From NCBI RefSeq assembly GCF_010994275.1, contig NZ_WMCD01000008.1, positions 1 through 64,000 of the forward strand: a stretch of DNA of 64,000 bases, written 5' to 3'. Below are positions 61,801-64,000 of this stretch, in pieces. Every line of letters starts with the position of its first letter. Within the stretch, counting starts at the first letter, position 1. The stretch comes from Cyclobacterium jeungdonense. GTDB taxonomy: Bacteria > Bacteroidota > Bacteroidia > Cytophagales > Cyclobacteriaceae. Made by a program: the position numbers and the translations under genes. Below the pieces are notes generated by a model. The model was not told the origin of the DNA, searched no databases, and was given only the letters and a program-made list of their open reading frames with translations.

Positions 61801-64000
61801 GTTCCCCGGTTACCAGGCTGATGTCGTAGTTCGCATCTGAACCACCGGTTAAGGTGACCGGATAGGTGCCTACGTTGGAACTTTCCGTTGCTGTGGTGCT
61901 AATGCCTGGTTCTGTGCTCACTTCCGTATCTCCATTGACCAGGCCGGTATAGCTAAAGGTCAGGGCTGGATTTACCTCCCCATACACTTTCAATTTATCA
62001 TCTGCCGTGATGGTCAATGCAGCTTGTGTTACTTCCAGTTCCCCCGCTACCAGGCTGATCGCATAGTTCGCATCCGATCCCCCGGTCAGGGCAATGGGAT
62101 AGGTACCCACATTGGATCCTGCTGTAGCAGTGGTGCTGATACCCGGTTCGGTGCTCACCTCGATATCCCCATTGACCAGACCGGTATAGGTAAAGGTCAG
62201 GGAGGGATTTTCCTCCCCGTACACTTTAGACTTATCGTCTGCCGTGATGGTCAAGGCGGCTTGTGTTACTTCCAGTTCGCCAGCTACCAGGGTAATGGCA
62301 TAGTTCGCATCCGAACCACCGGTTAAAGTGACCGGATACGTTCCTACGTTTGAGCTCGCGGTAGCGGTTGTACTGATTGATGGCTCATCGCTGACTTCCG
62401 TATCTCCATTGACCAGACCGGTATAGGTAAAGGTCAGGGTTGGGTTCGCTTCCCCATACACTTTTGACTTATCATCAGCGGTGATCGTCAGGGCGGCCTG
62501 GGTCACTTCCAGTTCGCCCGCTACCAGCGTGATCGCATAGTTCGCATCCGAACCACCGGTAAGGGCAATGGGGTAAGTACCTACATTGGATCCTGCGATA
62601 GCAGACGTACTGATGCCTGGTTCGGTTCTGACTTCGGTATCTCCATTGACCAGACCGCTATAGGTAAAGGTCAAGGATGGATTCGCTTCGCCATATACTT
62701 TAAACTTGTCGTCGGCCGTAATGGTCAGGGCAGCTTGCGTTATTTCCAGTTCGCCGGCTACAAGTGTGATCGCGTAATTGGCATCAGATCCACCGGTTAA
62801 AGTGACCGGATAGGTGCCTACGTTGGAGCTGGCTGTTGCTGTCGTGGATATACCAGGTTCATCGCTAACTTCCGTGTCGCCATTGACCAAACCGGTATAG
62901 GTAAAGGTCAATGTTGGATTTACTTCACCATACACCTTAGACTTATCATCTGCGGTGATGGTCAAATTGGCCTGCGTTACTTCCAGTTCGCCGGCTACAA
63001 GTGTGATCGCGTAATTAGCATCCGATCCACCGGTTAAAGTGACCGGATAGGTGCCTACGTTGGAGCTGGCTGTTGCTGTCGTGGATATACCTGGCTCATC
63101 GCTAACTTCCGTGTCGCCATTGACCAGACCGGTATAGGTAAAGGTCAGGGATGGATTCGCTTCACCGTACACTTTAGACTTATCATCGGCGGTGATGGTT
63201 AATGCTGCTTGCGTTACTTCCAGTTCACCCGCTACCAGGCTGATGTCATAGTTCGCATCTGAACCGCCGGTTAAAATCACCGGATACGTTCCCACGTTAG
63301 AGCTGGAGGTGGCCGTAGTGCTGATACCAGGCTTATCGCTGACTTCGGTATCCCCATTGACCAAACCGGTATAGGTAAAGGTCAATGTTGGATTTACTTC
63401 ACCATACACTTTAGACTTGTCGTCTGCTGTGATGGTCAAATTGGCCTGCGTTACTTCCAGTTCGCCTGCTACAAGTGTGATCGCGTAATTAGCATCCGAT
63501 CCACCGGTTAAAGTGACCGGATAGGTGCCTACGTTGGAGCTGGCTGTTGCTGTCGTGGATATACCTGGCTCATCGCTAACTTCCGTGTCGCCATTGACCA
63601 GACCAGTGTAGATAAAGGTCAATGTTGGATTTACTTCACCGTACACTTTGGACTTGTCATCCGCCGTGACGGTCAGGGCCGCCTGGGTGATTTCCAGTTC
63701 ACCGGCTACCAGGCTGATATTGTAGTTGGCATCCGAACCACCGCTTAAGTTAACTGGATAGTTTCCTACAATGGAGCTTGCTGTGGCCGTGGTGTTAATG
63801 GCCGGTTCGGTACTGACTTTGGTATCCCCATTGACCAGACCGGTATAGGTGAAAGTCAAGGATGGATTCGCTTCGCCGTACACTTTCGACTTGTCGTCGG
63901 CCGTAATGGTCAAAGCCGCTTGCGTTATTTCCAGTTCGCCGGCTACAAGTGTGATCGCGTAATTGGCATCAGATCCACCGGTTAAAGTGACCGGATAGGT
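58838..64000 (-). CDS. Giant surface protein with MBG-type tandem repeats and gliding/T9SS C-terminal domain (partial)
   Basis: Partial: the 5' end is beyond the right edge. About 1720 residues are visible. At least 17 tandem repeats of 79 residues (237 bp) have the pattern ITADDKSKVYGEANPxLTF...GLVNGDTEV...SNVGTYPVTLTGGSDANY...LVAGELEVTQAALT. These match the MBG domain family found in bacterial surface proteins. A degenerate unit (KVFGTGDPQLEY...) follows, then two or three beta-domains, and the CHU_C/gliding-motility C-terminal domain (YNTFSPEDDGTNDTWGVPDL...LQVFDRSGERVFYT...WDGTYRGKALPAGAYTWILEV). Exported by the type IX system to the surface, probably an adhesin. The downstream neighbour is the PorP/SprF partner. 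An internal ATG at 63913 is not the true start. Confidence 0.92.
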   Translation of the reverse strand, partial: TYPVTLTGGSDANYAITLVAGELEITQAALTITADDKSKVYGEANPSLTFTYTGLVNGDTKVSTEPAINTTATASSIVGNYPVNLSGGSDANYNISLVAGELEITQAALTVTADDKSKVYGEVNPTLTFIYTGLVNGDTEVSDEPGISTTATASSNVGTYPVTLTGGSDANYAITLVAGELEVTQANLTITADDKSKVYGEVNPTLTFTYTGLVNGDTEVSDKPGISTTATSSSNVGTYPVILTGGSDANYDISLVAGELEVTQAALTITADDKSKVYGEANPSLTFTYTGLVNGDTEVSDEPGISTTATASSNVGTYPVTLTGGSDANYAITLVAGELEVTQANLTITADDKSKVYGEVNPTLTFTYTGLVNGDTEVSDEPGISTTATASSNVGTYPVTLTGGSDANYAITLVAGELEITQAALTITADDKFKVYGEANPSLTFTYSGLVNGDTEVRTEPGISTSAIAGSNVGTYPIALTGGSDANYAITLVAGELEVTQAALTITADDKSKVYGEANPTLTFTYTGLVNGDTEVSDEPSISTTATASSNVGTYPVTLTGGSDANYAITLVAGELEVTQAALTITADDKSKVYGEENPSLTFTYTGLVNGDIEVSTEPGISTTATAGSNVGTYPIALTGGSDANYAISLVAGELEVTQAALTITADDKLKVYGEVNPALTFSYTGLVNGDTEVSTEPGISTTATESSNVGTYPVTLTGGSDANYDISLVTGELEITQAALTITADDQSKVYGEANPALTFTYTGLVNGDTEVSEEPAISTIATASSSVGTYPVTLTSGSDANYAINLVAGELEVTQASLTITADNNSKVYGEANPSLTFTYTGLVNGDTEVSDKPVISTTATESSNVGTYPVTLTGGSDVNYAITLVAGELEITQAALTITANDKSKVYGEANPTLTFSYSGLVNGDTEVSEEPGISTTATESSNVGSYSIALTGGSDANYAISLVAGELEITQAALTITADDKSKVYGEANPSLTFTYTGLVNGDTEVSTEPAISTTATAGSNVGTYPVTLTGGSDANYAITLVAGELEVTQAALTITADDKSKVYGDENPALTFTYTGLVNGDTEVSDEPGINTTASESSNVGTYPITLAGGSDVNYNISLVAGELEVTQAALTITADDKSKVYGEVNPSLTFTYIGLVNGDTEVSDKPGISTTATSSSNVGTYPVILTGGSDANYDISLVAGELEITPAALAITADDKSKVYGEANPSLTFTYTGLVNGDTEVSDEPGINTTGTAGSNVGTYPIALTGGSDANYDISLVAGELEVTQASLTITADDKSKVYGEVNPSLTFTYTGLVNGDTEVSEEPGISTTATVVSNVGTYPISLTGGSDVNYTISLEGGTLTISQATLSIQALDQTKVFGTGDPQLEYSAEGFQAGDDESVLSGTLERVPGEQVGDYPIGLGNLAVEANYQLEFQGAVFTIVSSRLAVINNLPEMETPWSVDPQLPKTLTVLTEDGQILEVAVDWNASGLDVYNSGLYTITGELQLADGIQYEEYEKAYLDIQVLKKPAPEDLTLSHQEFDPGTTEHFFEIGNLIITDPVDAIHQLELVAGALDNKYFEIHDRILYWSSAERVPGQTTFSILVRVTDRDGNVLEKQLDLTRNRIDLNSLTVYNTFSPEDDGTNDTWGVPDLRHFSGVRLQVFDRSGERVFYTENPDIRWDGTYRGKALPAGAYTWILEVTETGAKRMGILNLLRK
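59879..64000 (-). repeat. Tandem array of 237-bp repeats
   Basis: Seventeen complete units (about 59879 to 63908) and part of another reach the window edge. Spacing is exact: for example, the gccgtaatggtc-type phrase recurs every 237 bases. A degenerate 18th unit lies at about 59640-59878. Units differ mostly at synonymous and a few fixed variable sites, and some patches are identical between distant units. Confidence 0.95.

Noticed and set aside
59879..64000. Possible CRISPR or satellite array
   Set aside because: The 237-bp period keeps one reading frame, and units encode a conserved protein domain; there are no spacers.

Overview
The window comes from a chromosome of the phylum Bacteroidota, most likely order Cytophagales; a Cyclobacteriaceae-like family is my guess. 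The evidence is a 287-residue primary sigma factor of the Bacteroidota type, TAnnTTTG promoter boxes, bacillithiol synthesis (BshB1), ParE/ParC of the Bacteroidota type, DUF4199 proteins, a PorP/SprF protein, and a giant surface protein with a gliding/type IX secretion C-terminal domain. A-rich translation starts without clear Shine-Dalgarno sites also fit.

Layout. 1-3160 is a decayed accessory stretch beside tRNA-Thr. It holds an IS91-type transposase split by a ~312 bp inverted-repeat-bounded insert that carries one GIY-YIG nuclease gene, an esterase pseudogene with two compensating frameshifts, and a possible integrase tail. 3164-9980 has tRNA-Thr, a DUF349 protein, YqgE, PdxH, and a thiol-redox/cell-wall operon (trxB, M23 peptidase, bshB1). 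10137-19737 is core informational: rpoD, pnp, rpsO, an LptF/G permease, a START-like protein, tRNA-Met, and thrS-infC-rpmI-rplT. 20047-27378 has a toxin remnant, parC/parE, a membrane protein, an esterase-metallophosphoesterase fusion and a phenylalanine hydroxylase fragment. 27565-35230 is a complete trp operon (trpE-G-D-C-F-B-A) ending in a DAHP synthase. It is preceded by a leader peptide with three consecutive Trp codons and a terminator/antiterminator pair. 35378-39627 is an operon of two glycosyltransferases, two DUF4199 proteins and a dihydroorotase homologue that has lost metal ligands. 39686-47015 is tamA/tamB. 47268-51849 is miaB, a sigma-54 activator, lptE, an unknown protein and secG. 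52008-57457 has a sterol-desaturase-family enzyme, an unknown protein, groES-groEL, a single-domain response regulator and a lipid kinase. 57816-64000 holds a PorP/SprF protein and, upstream of it, a giant protein with at least 17 near-identical 79-residue MBG-like repeats. That gene runs off the right edge.

The most notable items are the trp attenuator, whose geometry fits ribosome-controlled attenuation; the inverted-repeat-bounded GIY-YIG insert; a thrS leader hairpin whose loop resembles the anticodon loop of the tRNA-Thr in this window; and the repeat array with patches of exact identity between distant units. All functional statements rest on reading the sequence and on family knowledge; no database search was run.
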